Of a stretch of DNA of 64,000 nt, positions 1 to 6,942 are shown piece after piece. The notes beneath the pieces are model-generated. The model saw only the letters and a program-made list of their open reading frames with translations. It was not told where the DNA came from and did not search any database. Each line of letters begins with the position of its first letter. Position 1 is the stretch's first letter. Origin of the DNA: Planctomycetota bacterium (GTDB lineage: Bacteria; Planctomycetota; UBA1135). The position numbers and the translations under genes are program-made. The stretch covers positions 1 to 64,000 of the forward strand of contig JAJRZS010000015.1 in the NCBI GenBank assembly GCA_024275135.1, written 5' to 3'.

Positions 1-1395
1 ACGGCGCAAAATACGCAGAGCCCCTGCCCGATGGTGGGCAATGCTGCCACTGCCGCCACAGCCCCGACACATCGATTCGCGCGCCCGCGCCAGCCCAGTG
101 CCTAGACGGCGCCGGGTGAAGGTCATCAAACCAAAGCTCCCCAAATGCCCTGCTTTCATCCGCGCGCGGTCTTCGCGCAAAGCCTCGCGTAGGGTGCGCT
201 CCACCTCCCGCCGGTGTGTGGTTTCCGCCATGTCGATGAAATCCACAACCACAATGCCCCCCAAATCGCGCAGGCGAGCTTGGCGCGCCACCTCACGAGC
301 TGCCAGCAAATTGGCCTCAAGAGCAGTTTCTTCCAGACTATCGCTGCCACTGCGTCCACTGTTGACATCGATAGCGGTAAGGGCTTCGGTTTCGTGAATC
401 ACAATGGAAGCCCCGCCGCCCAGAGACACCCGGCTGCGAAACAAGTTTTGATAGGCCGTCTCCAAATGCAAGCTCTCGAACAAGGGCTCGGCCCCTTCAT
501 GCGGACGCAAATCCACTCGCGCTTCGGCCCCGCGCTCGCGTAGAAAATCCTGCAACGCCTGCAAGGTTTTTTCTTCGTCGCAATAGATCTCCTGCACCCC
601 TCCGTGAAACAACTCACGACAAGCACGCACGGCAGGTTCTTCTTCGGCCAACACCAGACACGGAGCTTGGGCATGGGCAAAATCACGCAGAATGGTCTGC
701 CATTGTTTGCGCAAACGGCGCAATTCATGGCCTAAGACTTTTTTGCTTTGGCCAGCAGCGGAAGTGCGCGCAATCACCGGCAACTCCACCCCGTCTCCCA
801 AATCGAGCAACACCGCGCGCAATCGCTCCCGCTCTTCGGTCTCTTCAATACGCCGGCTGACTCCGATGCGGCCGAGGGAGGGCATCCACACCAAGCAAAA
901 ACCGGCCATCGACAAATGCATGGTCAAGGTGGCCCCTTTGCCGCGTACCGAATCGCGCAAAACTTGCACCAAGACCTTTTGTCCCACTTGCAACAGAGAA
1001 TCAATCCGTGGGACATCCTCGCTTGGCAACTCGGGTGCATCGACCTCGTCCGTTGCCTCAGATACTGCCTCGGCTTCGCCTTCTGTTTCTTCACAAACTG
1101 GAGGGCGCATGGGCGTATTCGCCACTTCGACCGCCGACAAACTTTTGTCAAGACACGCCGGGTGCACATTGCCAACATGCAAAAAGCCCGCACGTTTATC
1201 GCCAAAATCAATGAAGGCAGCATCCAAACCTACTTCGACCTTGCGCACCACGCCCAAATAAATATTGCCGACCACCGAACCGCGTTCCGCCTGGGCACAG
1301 CGAATGTCCAGGAGGTTGCGCTCCTCAACCAAGGCAATGCGCATTTCCTCTGGGTCGCTGGCGTTGACCACCAGAGTGGAGCCGCGGCGAGTCAT
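1..1395 (-). CDS. rng: Ribonuclease G/E family endoribonuclease, C-terminus off the left edge
   Basis: This is the N-terminal 465 residues of an RNase G/E, a single-strand endoribonuclease of rRNA maturation and mRNA decay. The frame stays open to the window edge. An S1 domain starts near residue 38 (GNIYLGVVRKVEVGLDAAFI) and is interrupted around residues 90-125 by an acidic Glu/Asp/Ala-rich insertion. The catalytic core carries both metal-binding aspartate motifs, AIDVNSG and VVDFIDM. The zinc-link motif is seen as CRGC (Cys443 and Cys446), where CPxC is usual. The start ATG overlaps the stop of the HPr gene as ATGA, so the two are translationally coupled. The absence or presence of a long RNase E-type C-terminal tail cannot be judged here; the short N-terminal spacing favours RNase G. 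Confidence 0.9.
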   Translation of the reverse strand, partial: MTRRGSTLVVNASDPEEMRIALVEERNLLDIRCAQAERGSVVGNIYLGVVRKVEVGLDAAFIDFGDKRAGFLHVGNVHPACLDKSLSAVEVANTPMRPPVCEETEGEAEAVSEATDEVDAPELPSEDVPRIDSLLQVGQKVLVQVLRDSVRGKGATLTMHLSMAGFCLVWMPSLGRIGVSRRIEETEERERLRAVLLDLGDGVELPVIARTSAAGQSKKVLGHELRRLRKQWQTILRDFAHAQAPCLVLAEEEPAVRACRELFHGGVQEIYCDEEKTLQALQDFLRERGAEARVDLRPHEGAEPLFESLHLETAYQNLFRSRVSLGGGASIVIHETEALTAIDVNSGRSGSDSLEETALEANLLAAREVARQARLRDLGGIVVVDFIDMAETTHRREVERTLREALREDRARMKAGHLGSFGLMTFTRRRLGTGLARARESMCRGCGGSGSIAHHRAGALRILRR

Positions 1396-1673
1396 GAGTG
1401 GGCTTGGCCTTCGCAAGACAGCAAAATCTCCACCACGCGCTCGGCCGCTTCTTTGGCTTGCGGACCGGTGGCATGGACTTCGACTTCGGCGCCATGCACA
1501 GCACCCAAGGTCATCACCGAAAGGATGCTACGCGCATCGGCGACGCGACCATCACAACGGAGTTCGATGGTTGCTTCAAAATCCACCGCTGCTGACACAA
1601 TGGCATGGCTCGGCCGGGCGTGGATGCCATGCGCATTCACGACCTTCGCCTTGCGGACGATGGTCTCTTCCAT
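1392..1673 (-). CDS. ptsH: HPr phosphocarrier protein
   Basis: This 93-residue protein is an HPr phosphocarrier, which relays phosphate from Enzyme I to IIA proteins in the cytoplasm. The active-site histidine is His18 in GIHARP. The regulatory serine (Ser46 of Firmicutes) is present as Ser49 in DARSILSVMTLGA, so both classical phosphorylation sites are kept. It lies 11 bases downstream of ptsN and overlaps rng, which points to a nitrogen-type PTS (PtsN/NPr) regulatory pair rather than sugar uptake. No Enzyme I, EIIBC or HPr kinase is visible in the window. Confidence 0.93.
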   Translation of the reverse strand: MEETIVRKAKVVNAHGIHARPSHAIVSAAVDFEATIELRCDGRVADARSILSVMTLGAVHGAEVEVHATGPQAKEAAERVVEILLSCEGQAHS

Positions 1674-1684
1674 TCCAACCGCCT

Positions 1685-2146
1685 TTAAGCCGGCGCCAGC
1701 TCGCCGAGAAGATCAATCACCTGCGCGCCAGTGGTTGCCTGGCGGGCAAAGGAAACAAAATCTTCATGCTGGGCAATGCCCGAGAGCCAACGCAACAAAC
1801 TGATATGGTCTTCAGCATCTTGCTCTGGCCGTATCACGGCGAAGAAAACATGCACGTCTTCGCCATCCAAGGCATTAAAATCCACCCCATCTTGGTGAAT
1901 GCCAAGCACCACCGACACCTTGTCGGTGTGGGGAGATTTCACATGCGGGATGCCAACCCCAGAGCTACCGGTGGAGCCTTGAGATTCGCGCAGGATGAGG
2001 GCAGCCTTGAGCGCTTCCCGATGCGGCTCCAGCGCAGGGTTGACGGTAACCAAACCGTCGACCAGGGCGGCGAGGACACCATCGGAATCGGCGGCCTGAA
2101 TGTCGAGCAGAATCGACTGCTCTGAAAAAAGATCCACGTAGGTCAT
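1685..2146 (-). CDS. ptsN: PTS IIA-like nitrogen regulatory protein PtsN
   Basis: This 153-residue single-domain IIA of the fructose/nitrogen type has its phospho-histidine at His68 in SSGVGIPHVKS. The family takes phosphate from HPr/NPr and regulates potassium, nitrogen and envelope functions by protein contacts instead of transporting sugar. I chose the ATG seven bases after hpf, giving MTYVDLF at the N-terminus, because the longer open frame would overlap hpf by about 130 bases. The hpf-ptsN-HPr order resembles the rpoN-hpf-ptsN-npr locus of Proteobacteria, but rpoN and rapZ are not here. Confidence 0.92.
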   Translation of the reverse strand: MTYVDLFSEQSILLDIQAADSDGVLAALVDGLVTVNPALEPHREALKAALILRESQGSTGSSGVGIPHVKSPHTDKVSVVLGIHQDGVDFNALDGEDVHVFFAVIRPEQDAEDHISLLRWLSGIAQHEDFVSFARQATTGAQVIDLLGELAPA

Positions 2147-2153
2147 GGAAGGA

Positions 2154-2468
2154 TTATTCCGCAGCACGGGGACGCCGTGATTTCGCGGAGTGTTTTTCTT
2201 TTGCTTTGAGGAATTGCCGTTCGATTTTGGTGACCACACTGTCGACCACCGAACGACCTTCGGGTGCGCGATCATGCGCAACTAGAGGCTCGCCTTTGCG
2301 CCTATGGAGAATGGCTTCGCAGGCAATTTCGCCGGCCTCATGAGTGAACACGAACTCGCCCTTTTCGAATTCTTCGCCAAACCGCTCCAGCTTTCCGAGC
2401 TGGGTGCCGGCGTATTCGCGTAAAGCCTGAGGGAGGGAATCCGTACGGAAAGTGACTTCGATGTTCAT
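2154..2468 (-). CDS. hpf: Ribosome hibernation promoting factor, short form
   Basis: This protein of about 104 residues belongs to the HPF/YfiA (RaiA) family. These proteins sit in the mRNA/tRNA channel of the 30S subunit and stabilise idle ribosomes. The beta-alpha-beta fold is recognisable from the start MNIEVTFRT through the internal FEKGEFVFTHEAGEIACEA stretch and a basic C-terminus (FLKAKEKHSAKSRR). It lacks the C-terminal dimerisation domain of long HPF, so it is a short form. I preferred the ATG to a TTG two codons upstream. It sits between truA and ptsN in a co-directional string with short gaps. Confidence 0.88.
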   Translation of the reverse strand: MNIEVTFRTDSLPQALREYAGTQLGKLERFGEEFEKGEFVFTHEAGEIACEAILHRRKGEPLVAHDRAPEGRSVVDSVVTKIERQFLKAKEKHSAKSRRPRAAE

Positions 2469-2502
2469 GGGCAAGGGGCAGGACTCAGTAAGTTTCCGGC
2501 AG

Positions 2503-3309
2503 CTATAGGATAGGCGCGCGGTGGGCTGGAGGGAAGCACGGAAAGGGATCCTGGGGATAATGCACCCGCCACAAATACAGGCCTTCTGGTGGCGCCGTAA
2601 CCCCAGCTTTTCGCCGATCCTGGCTCGCTAAAACATGTTTAACCCACACCGGCGTGCGTTTTTCTGCCCCCACTTCCCATAGCGTACCCACCATGTTGCG
2701 CACTTGGCGATAGAGGAAGCCACCACCGGCGAAGTGAAAAGCCAGCCCCCCCCGCCACCGCAGAATATGAACGGAATGCAGGCTGCGAATCGAAGTCTTG
2801 GAAGTGCGACCGGCTGCCGCCATCGCGGAAAAATCATGAGTGCCGATGAGGTATCGACTGGCCTCCCGCATGGCCTGCAAGTTGAGAGGACGCCGGCACC
2901 AAGCCACCTTCCCCCAATGCAATACCGGGCGCGTAGACCCAAGAGCACACAAATAAACATAATGCTTGCCACGAGCGCTGTGCCGAGCATGAAATTCTGG
3001 AGGCACAAAGGCTGCGTGACGCACTCCAAGGTCGGGTTCCAAATAAGCGCTGATGGCGCGTTGGATTTGCTGTGCCTGCATCGGCGACCAAGTGGAAAAA
3101 TGCACCACCTGGCCCCAAGCATGCACACCACTGTCGGTGCGGCCACTGCCATGCATCACCACCGTTTCACCAGACACCGCTGCCCAGGCCAATTCCAATT
3201 CTTCTTGCACCGTGCGAAAGCCTGGTTGGCGCTGAAACCCATGAAAGCGGGAGCCATCGTATTGCACACAAAGGGCGATGCGCTGCGGAGCGTCTGCGGT
3301 TTTAGGCAT
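2503..3309 (-). CDS. truA: tRNA pseudouridine(38-40) synthase TruA
   Basis: This 268-residue TruA isomerises uridines 38-40 in the anticodon stem-loop of many tRNAs. The catalytic aspartate is Asp59 in GSGRTDSGVHAWGQ, and other family blocks are present, such as YDGSRFHGFQRQ near the N-terminus and GGGFLYRQVRNMVGTL near the C-terminus. The start chosen (MPKTAD) overlaps the end of recR by eight bases; an upstream in-frame start would overlap recR by about 50 bases. The C-terminal tail after HYPQDPF is poorly conserved. Confidence 0.93.
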   Translation of the reverse strand: MPKTADAPQRIALCVQYDGSRFHGFQRQPGFRTVQEELELAWAAVSGETVVMHGSGRTDSGVHAWGQVVHFSTWSPMQAQQIQRAISAYLEPDLGVRHAAFVPPEFHARHSARGKHYVYLCALGSTRPVLHWGKVAWCRRPLNLQAMREASRYLIGTHDFSAMAAAGRTSKTSIRSLHSVHILRWRGGLAFHFAGGGFLYRQVRNMVGTLWEVGAEKRTPVWVKHVLASQDRRKAGVTAPPEGLYLWRVHYPQDPFPCFPPAHRAPIL

Positions 3310-3904
3310 CGAGTGGACGACGCCCTTGATAAGCGTCAGCAAGAATTTCGCCATGCAGATATTCCAGCCGCGCGCCCACCGGCAATCCTCGCGCCAGGCG
3401 AGTGATAATCACCGGCTGTCCGGCCAAAGCTTCCACCACTTGCAGCGCCGCGCCTTCTCCTTCGCGATCGGGAGCGGTGGCCAACACCACTTCCTTCACT
3501 TGGCCGGAAGCCACCCGCCGTTGCAAGGCCGCCAAGGCGCCAGGATCGGGTGTGGCCCCTTCGCGCGGGGCAAACCCCTCCAGCAGAACATGGTAAAGCC
3601 CATGGTGCATACCTGCGCTCTCCATTTTTTCCACCTCTCGCGGACCTTCGACCACGCAGACCACGGAAGCATCGCGTTCTGCATCTGTGCAGATGGCGCA
3701 AGGTGAGCGCAGGGTGATGTTGCCGCAAATTTCACAGCGCGTGGTTTCTACCCTTGCATCCCGCAGGGCCATAGCCAATTCCGCCACCTCCTCGCGCGGA
3801 GAACGCAAAACATGCAAAGCCATGCGCTCGGCACTGCGCGATCCCACGCCTGGAAACTTTTCCAGGGCTCGAATCAATCGCTCTAGAGGTTCGGGGAAAG
3901 CCAA
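3302..3904 (-). CDS. recR: Recombination mediator RecR
   Basis: This 200-residue RecR acts with RecF/RecO to load RecA onto gapped DNA. The helix-hairpin-helix region is near residues 15-30 (FPGVGSRSAERMALH). The zinc finger is formed by Cys57, Cys60, Cys69 and Cys72, and the Toprim domain follows (SVVCVVEGPREVEKME). Length and domain order match the family. It follows ybaB with two bases between them and overlaps truA, in the dnaX-ybaB-recR order widespread in bacteria. Confidence 0.96.
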   Translation of the reverse strand: MAFPEPLERLIRALEKFPGVGSRSAERMALHVLRSPREEVAELAMALRDARVETTRCEICGNITLRSPCAICTDAERDASVVCVVEGPREVEKMESAGMHHGLYHVLLEGFAPREGATPDPGALAALQRRVASGQVKEVVLATAPDREGEGAALQVVEALAGQPVIITRLARGLPVGARLEYLHGEILADAYQGRRPLDA

Positions 3905-3906
3905 AG

Positions 3907-4230
3907 TTACATCATGCCGGGTAGCCCCATGCCCCCGGTGACTCCTTTCATCGCCGCGGCATGCGCCTCTTCCGCTTTCTTCAAAGCTTCTTTCAAGGCG
4001 GCACCAACCAAATCTTCGAGCATGTCCGCTTCTCCAGCTTGCACCACTTCGGGATCAATGTGAATGCCAACAAAAGCACGGGCACCATTCACCCGAATTT
4101 TCACGGCACCGCCACCAGCGCTACCTTCGTAAACTGTTTTTTGTAGCTCTTCTTGCACTTCGGCTACTTGCCGCTGCATTTTTTTTGCTTGTCGGAGTAA
4201 ACCGCCAAGGTCGCCTAAACTTCCTGCCAT
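3907..4230 (-). CDS. ybaB: YbaB/EbfC nucleoid-associated protein
   Basis: This 107-residue member of the YbaB/EbfC family consists of small dimeric DNA-binding proteins of the nucleoid. The N-terminal helix (LRQAKKMQRQVAEVQEELQ), the central VYEGSAGGGAVKIRVNG strand pair and the Met/Gly-rich tail are typical. It lies between dnaX (28 bases upstream) and recR, the conserved position for this gene. Confidence 0.94.
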   Translation of the reverse strand: MAGSLGDLGGLLRQAKKMQRQVAEVQEELQKTVYEGSAGGGAVKIRVNGARAFVGIHIDPEVVQAGEADMLEDLVGAALKEALKKAEEAHAAAMKGVTGGMGLPGMM

Positions 4231-4258
4231 GATGAACCTGGGATGAGGGTGATTAAGG

Positions 4259-5791
4259 TTATGGGACTTCTTCCTGCCCGTCGAAGGAGGTTAACAAGGA
4301 ATCGACGACAGGGTCGCTGGGCGAAGTTGCGTTTTCTTCAAAAGTAAACTGCCAGGGCCCCGGACTCCAGGGCAAACGCGCCAAAGCGTTCCGCTCGACT
4401 GGGTCTTCCAAGAGTTCGCGATCGCGGGCGGAGGTGGGATACAAAGTGATGCGCACTTCACCACCCTCCACCGTGCCAGACAAAAAATTGTTGCGGACAA
4501 TGGCAGCCAAGGTTGGCCGTTCTTGCTCTAACTTGTGTAACAACGTTTCGATGTCAGGAGTTTTTGATGGAGTCTCGCTGACGGCGGCAGGCGCTGGGGC
4601 TGGAGGCGCTGGGGAAACTGCGGGCGAGGCCTTGACGGGAGCGGGCAAGGCTTCGGGGTTTTGCAACAACTGCGCAAGCTCAAAAAACTGGCCCAACCGA
4701 GCCGCCCGCAACAAAGTCCATTCAAGCAAGGCGCGAGCTCCCAGTGGAGCCTTTTGCATGCGGCTTTCCAGATGAAACATCATCCCCATAATGCCTTCCA
4801 AGCGGTCGCGCCCAAGACCGCGAGCCAGGGCCAGGCTGCGCTCGCGACGCGCGGCATCGGGCTCCACCCCCAAGGCATCTTCACCAAGCAAAGCGATATG
4901 AAGCAAATCACGAAGAGCGTCCACCGCCTGCTCGACGAAATCACGCTCGGTACCACCGCGTTGCAAAAAAGCATCCACCGCTTGCAAGATGGTGGCAGGG
5001 CGATCCACCAAAATGGCCTCGAACAAATCCAGCCAACGCTCGGGGCGAGCCAATCCTGCGACGCTTTCCAAATCGTCGAGAGTGACGCGTTCGCCGGCGG
5101 TCGCCAACACCTGGTCGAGCATAGACTCGGCATCGCGCATACCGCCTCGACAACCATGAGCGATGGCTTTTAACACTTCAGGATCCACGGCCATGCCTTC
5201 TTCCGAGCAAACATGGGCGAGCTTGGCTTGGATGTCGGCCTCGCGAATGCGTCGGAATTCAAAAATCTGGCACCGCGAGACGATGGTGTCGGGAATTTTA
5301 TGCGGATCGGTGGTGGCGAAGAGGAACATCGCGTGGGCGGGCGGCTCCTCCAAGGTTTTCAAAAGGGCATCGAAAGCCTGGCCGGACAGCCGCTGCACCT
5401 CGTCGACGATGTAAATTTTGCGGCGATCGCGAATGGGGTTGGTTTGCACGGCGTCTCGAATGCTGCGCACATCGTCCACCCCATTGTTGGAGGCGCCGTC
5501 GATTTCAATCACATCAATATCGCCCCCCCGCTCAATCTCAGTGCAAGGAGCGCATTGCAAACAAGGCTCCACAGTCGGCCCCTGCTCACAGTTCATGGAT
5601 TTGGCAATGATGCGCGCGGTGGTGGTTTTACCCACCCCCCGTGGGCCCACCAATAGATAGGCCTGGCCCACGCGTTGACGTTCAATGGCATGGCTCAACG
5701 CCTTCACAATATGATCTTGGCCAATGACTTCGGCGAAGCTCCGCGGGCGATATTTGCGCGCGAACACGCGGTAGGTAGGGACGGCGCTCAC
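4259..5791 (-). CDS. dnaX: DNA polymerase III subunit gamma/tau
   Basis: This clamp-loader ATPase of about 510 residues opens the beta clamp and couples polymerases at the replication fork. The Walker A motif GPRGVGKT lies near residues 49-56. A zinc-binding cysteine cluster (CEQGPTVEPCLQCAPC) follows, then the Walker B segment IYIVDEVQRL and the SRC motif in VSRCQIFEF. A Pro/Ala-rich linker near residues 385-415 separates the core from a short tau-like C-terminal domain. I chose the GTG with an AGGA seven bases upstream; a TTG one codon earlier is possible. It is transcribed directly downstream of the SRP RNA gene. Confidence 0.95.
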   Translation of the reverse strand: MSAVPTYRVFARKYRPRSFAEVIGQDHIVKALSHAIERQRVGQAYLLVGPRGVGKTTTARIIAKSMNCEQGPTVEPCLQCAPCTEIERGGDIDVIEIDGASNNGVDDVRSIRDAVQTNPIRDRRKIYIVDEVQRLSGQAFDALLKTLEEPPAHAMFLFATTDPHKIPDTIVSRCQIFEFRRIREADIQAKLAHVCSEEGMAVDPEVLKAIAHGCRGGMRDAESMLDQVLATAGERVTLDDLESVAGLARPERWLDLFEAILVDRPATILQAVDAFLQRGGTERDFVEQAVDALRDLLHIALLGEDALGVEPDAARRERSLALARGLGRDRLEGIMGMMFHLESRMQKAPLGARALLEWTLLRAARLGQFFELAQLLQNPEALPAPVKASPAVSPAPPAPAPAAVSETPSKTPDIETLLHKLEQERPTLAAIVRNNFLSGTVEGGEVRITLYPTSARDRELLEDPVERNALARLPWSPGPWQFTFEENATSPSDPVVDSLLTSFDGQEEVP

Positions 5792-5819
5792 CAAGGCATC
5801 CTAGCATGCGGGGGGATTC

Positions 5820-5948
5820 CAACGCAGGAACCGGAGGCCCGAACCATCACGGCACCCGGACGCTGCCGCTTAGGGCTGCTCCGTTCCCGGCCTGACCCGG
5901 TTCACAACAGTTCCGCTGCGTGAGGCCGGACCCCCGGTTCCTGCGTTG
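5820..5948 (-). ncRNA. ffs: Signal recognition particle RNA, small bacterial type (4.5S-like)
   Basis: On the minus strand the SRP core sequence GGTCAGGCCGGGAACGGAG followed by CAGCCC is present, matching the conserved symmetric/asymmetric loop and GGAA-type tetraloop region bound by Ffh. The ends form a 15-bp perfect terminal stem (CAACGCAGGAACCGG with CCGGTTCCTGCGTTG), which fixes the boundaries to within a few bases. At about 129 nt it is slightly longer than E. coli 4.5S RNA and has no room for a full Alu domain. The position just upstream of dnaX is conserved in many bacteria. Confidence 0.9.
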
Positions 5949-5956
5949 AGATCGAA

Positions 5957-6044
5957 TGGCGGAGAGGGAGGGATTTGAACCCTCGGTACCTTGCGGTACA
6001 CACGCTTTCCAAGCGTGCTCATTCGGCCACTCTGACACCTCTCC
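5957..6044 (-). tRNA. tRNA-Ser(GGA)
   Basis: A class II tRNA with a long variable arm. The acceptor strands are GGAGAGG and CCTCTCC with discriminator G and an encoded CCA. The anticodon loop in GCTTGGAAAGC gives GGA, which reads UCC/UCU. The T-arm shows GGTTCGAATCC. Confidence 0.96.
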
Positions 6045-6054
6045 TGAATTCGAC

Positions 6055-6080
6055 AAAAAACGTATTCCTCGGCTGAGGAA
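6055..6080 (-). terminator. Intrinsic terminator after tRNA-Ser(CGA)
   Basis: The minus strand reads TTCCTC-AGCC-GAGGAA, a six-pair stem with a four-base loop, followed by TACG and a run of six T. It lies directly 3' of the tRNA-Ser(CGA) gene, so tRNA-Ser(GGA) would need its own promoter or readthrough. Confidence 0.65.
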
Positions 6081-6170
6081 TGGCGGAGAGGGAGAGATTC
6101 GAACTCTCGGAGGCCTTGCGACCTCACTGGTTTTCGAAACCAGCCCATTCGGCCACTCTGGCACCTCTCC
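6081..6170 (-). tRNA. tRNA-Ser(CGA)
   Basis: A class II tRNA with acceptor GGAGAGG/CCTCTCC, discriminator G and an encoded CCA. The anticodon loop in CTGGTTTTCGAAACCAG gives CGA, which reads UCG. It shares its acceptor, D-arm and T-arm with the neighbouring tRNA-Ser(GGA), which suggests an old tandem duplication. A TATCAT box at 6184-6189 is a weak promoter candidate. Confidence 0.96.
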
Positions 6171-6219
6171 AATGGGGCGGGGAATGATACCCGCAGCGGC
6201 CACCGGAAGAAAGCCAAAA

Positions 6220-6744
6220 TCAGGAAGGTGGGCCCTGTTTTTCACCCTTGGCGGCCTCGCGTTTGCGGCGGAAGAACTCCTGCAATAACTGCGCGCATTC
6301 GGCAGCCAGGACCCCGCCCTTGGCCTGCATGCGGTGATTCAAACCGGGCAACTCCAAAAGCCGGACCAAAGACTCGATACCGCCGAATTTCGGGTCGGCG
6401 GCACCGTAGACCACGCGTTTGATGCGCGCGTGCAACAAAGCGCCTGTGCATTGAATGCAGGGCTCCAAAGTGCAATACAGCTCGGCATCGACCAGCCGCT
6501 TTTCGCCACTGGCAGCAAAGGCCTGGGACAAAGCCAGCATCTCCGCATGGGCGGTGGCGTCCTTTAGCGCCTCCACTTCATTCGCACCTCGTCCCAGCAG
6601 CTGGTTGCCGCGGACAACGAGAGCACCAACAGGAACCTCCTCCGCCGCCCAGGCTTTCCGCGCCTCCTTCAGCGCCATTTCCATGATGGCGATATCGCGT
6701 TGCTCTGGGCTTTTTGGGGGGCGCAGCGGGAAGAGCAAAACCAT
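6220..6744 (-). CDS. tadA: tRNA(Arg) adenosine-34 deaminase TadA
   Basis: This 174-residue zinc deaminase converts A34 to inosine in tRNA-Arg(ACG). The active site shows His66-Ala-Glu68 (HAE) and Cys96-Ile-Gln-Cys99 (PCIQC), the cytidine/deoxycytidylate-deaminase fold signature. AAEEVPVGALVV near residue 33 is typical of TadA. The start used lies five bases after the tRNA-Arg(ACG) gene, so the enzyme gene follows its own substrate tRNA on the same strand. No ribosome binding site is obvious; internal Met21 or Met23 are alternatives but would shorten the family's N-terminal helix. Confidence 0.93.
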   Translation of the reverse strand: MVLLFPLRPPKSPEQRDIAIMEMALKEARKAWAAEEVPVGALVVRGNQLLGRGANEVEALKDATAHAEMLALSQAFAASGEKRLVDAELYCTLEPCIQCTGALLHARIKRVVYGAADPKFGGIESLVRLLELPGLNHRMQAKGGVLAAECAQLLQEFFRRKREAAKGEKQGPPS

Positions 6745-6749
6745 GGGAG

Positions 6750-6826
6750 TGGCGCGCCCGGGAGGATTCGAACCCCCAACCTCCTGATCCGTAGTCAGGT
6801 GCTCTATCCAGTTGAGCTACGGGCGC
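6750..6826 (-). tRNA. tRNA-Arg(ACG)
   Basis: A 77-nt tRNA with acceptor GCGCCCG/CGGGCGC, discriminator G and an encoded CCA. The anticodon loop CTACGGA gives ACG, the substrate of TadA (A34 to I34). The T-arm shows GGTTCGAATCC. It lies immediately upstream of tadA in the same orientation. Confidence 0.96.
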
Positions 6827-6840
6827 GTTTTGAGGGGGAG

Positions 6841-6869
6841 ATTTCACCCTCCCCCCGCCTCGGAGTCAA
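6841..6869 (-). promoter_or_regulatory. Candidate promoter for tRNA-Arg(ACG)-tadA
   Basis: On the minus strand a TTGACT (6864-6869) is followed after 17 bases by TGAAAT (6841-6846), about 15 bases before the tRNA. The -35 box is strong and the -10 box is weak. A seven-pair G-rich inverted repeat overlaps the spacer region. Confidence 0.45.
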
Positions 6870-6942
6870 GCTTTAAACCGAATTCCAAACCCACTTTCTC
6901 TCTCCAACCGCTGGCTGCGGCCTGCTAGTCTAGGCAGCGTCG

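Noticed and set aside
692-1803. Several long plus-strand open frames near the left end, up to 351 codons
   Set aside because: They lie opposite rng, the HPr gene and ptsN, which have clear catalytic motifs in one coherent frame each. The plus-strand translations have no recognisable motif and unusual Arg/Ser/Pro composition.
4950-4990. T-TTT-TTG slippery heptamer inside dnaX, in the correct register for -1 frameshifting
   Set aside because: A shift would end after about nine codons and give a product near 290 residues, too short for the gamma domains I-III. No flanking stimulatory structure is obvious. It is most simply a Phe-Leu codon pair.
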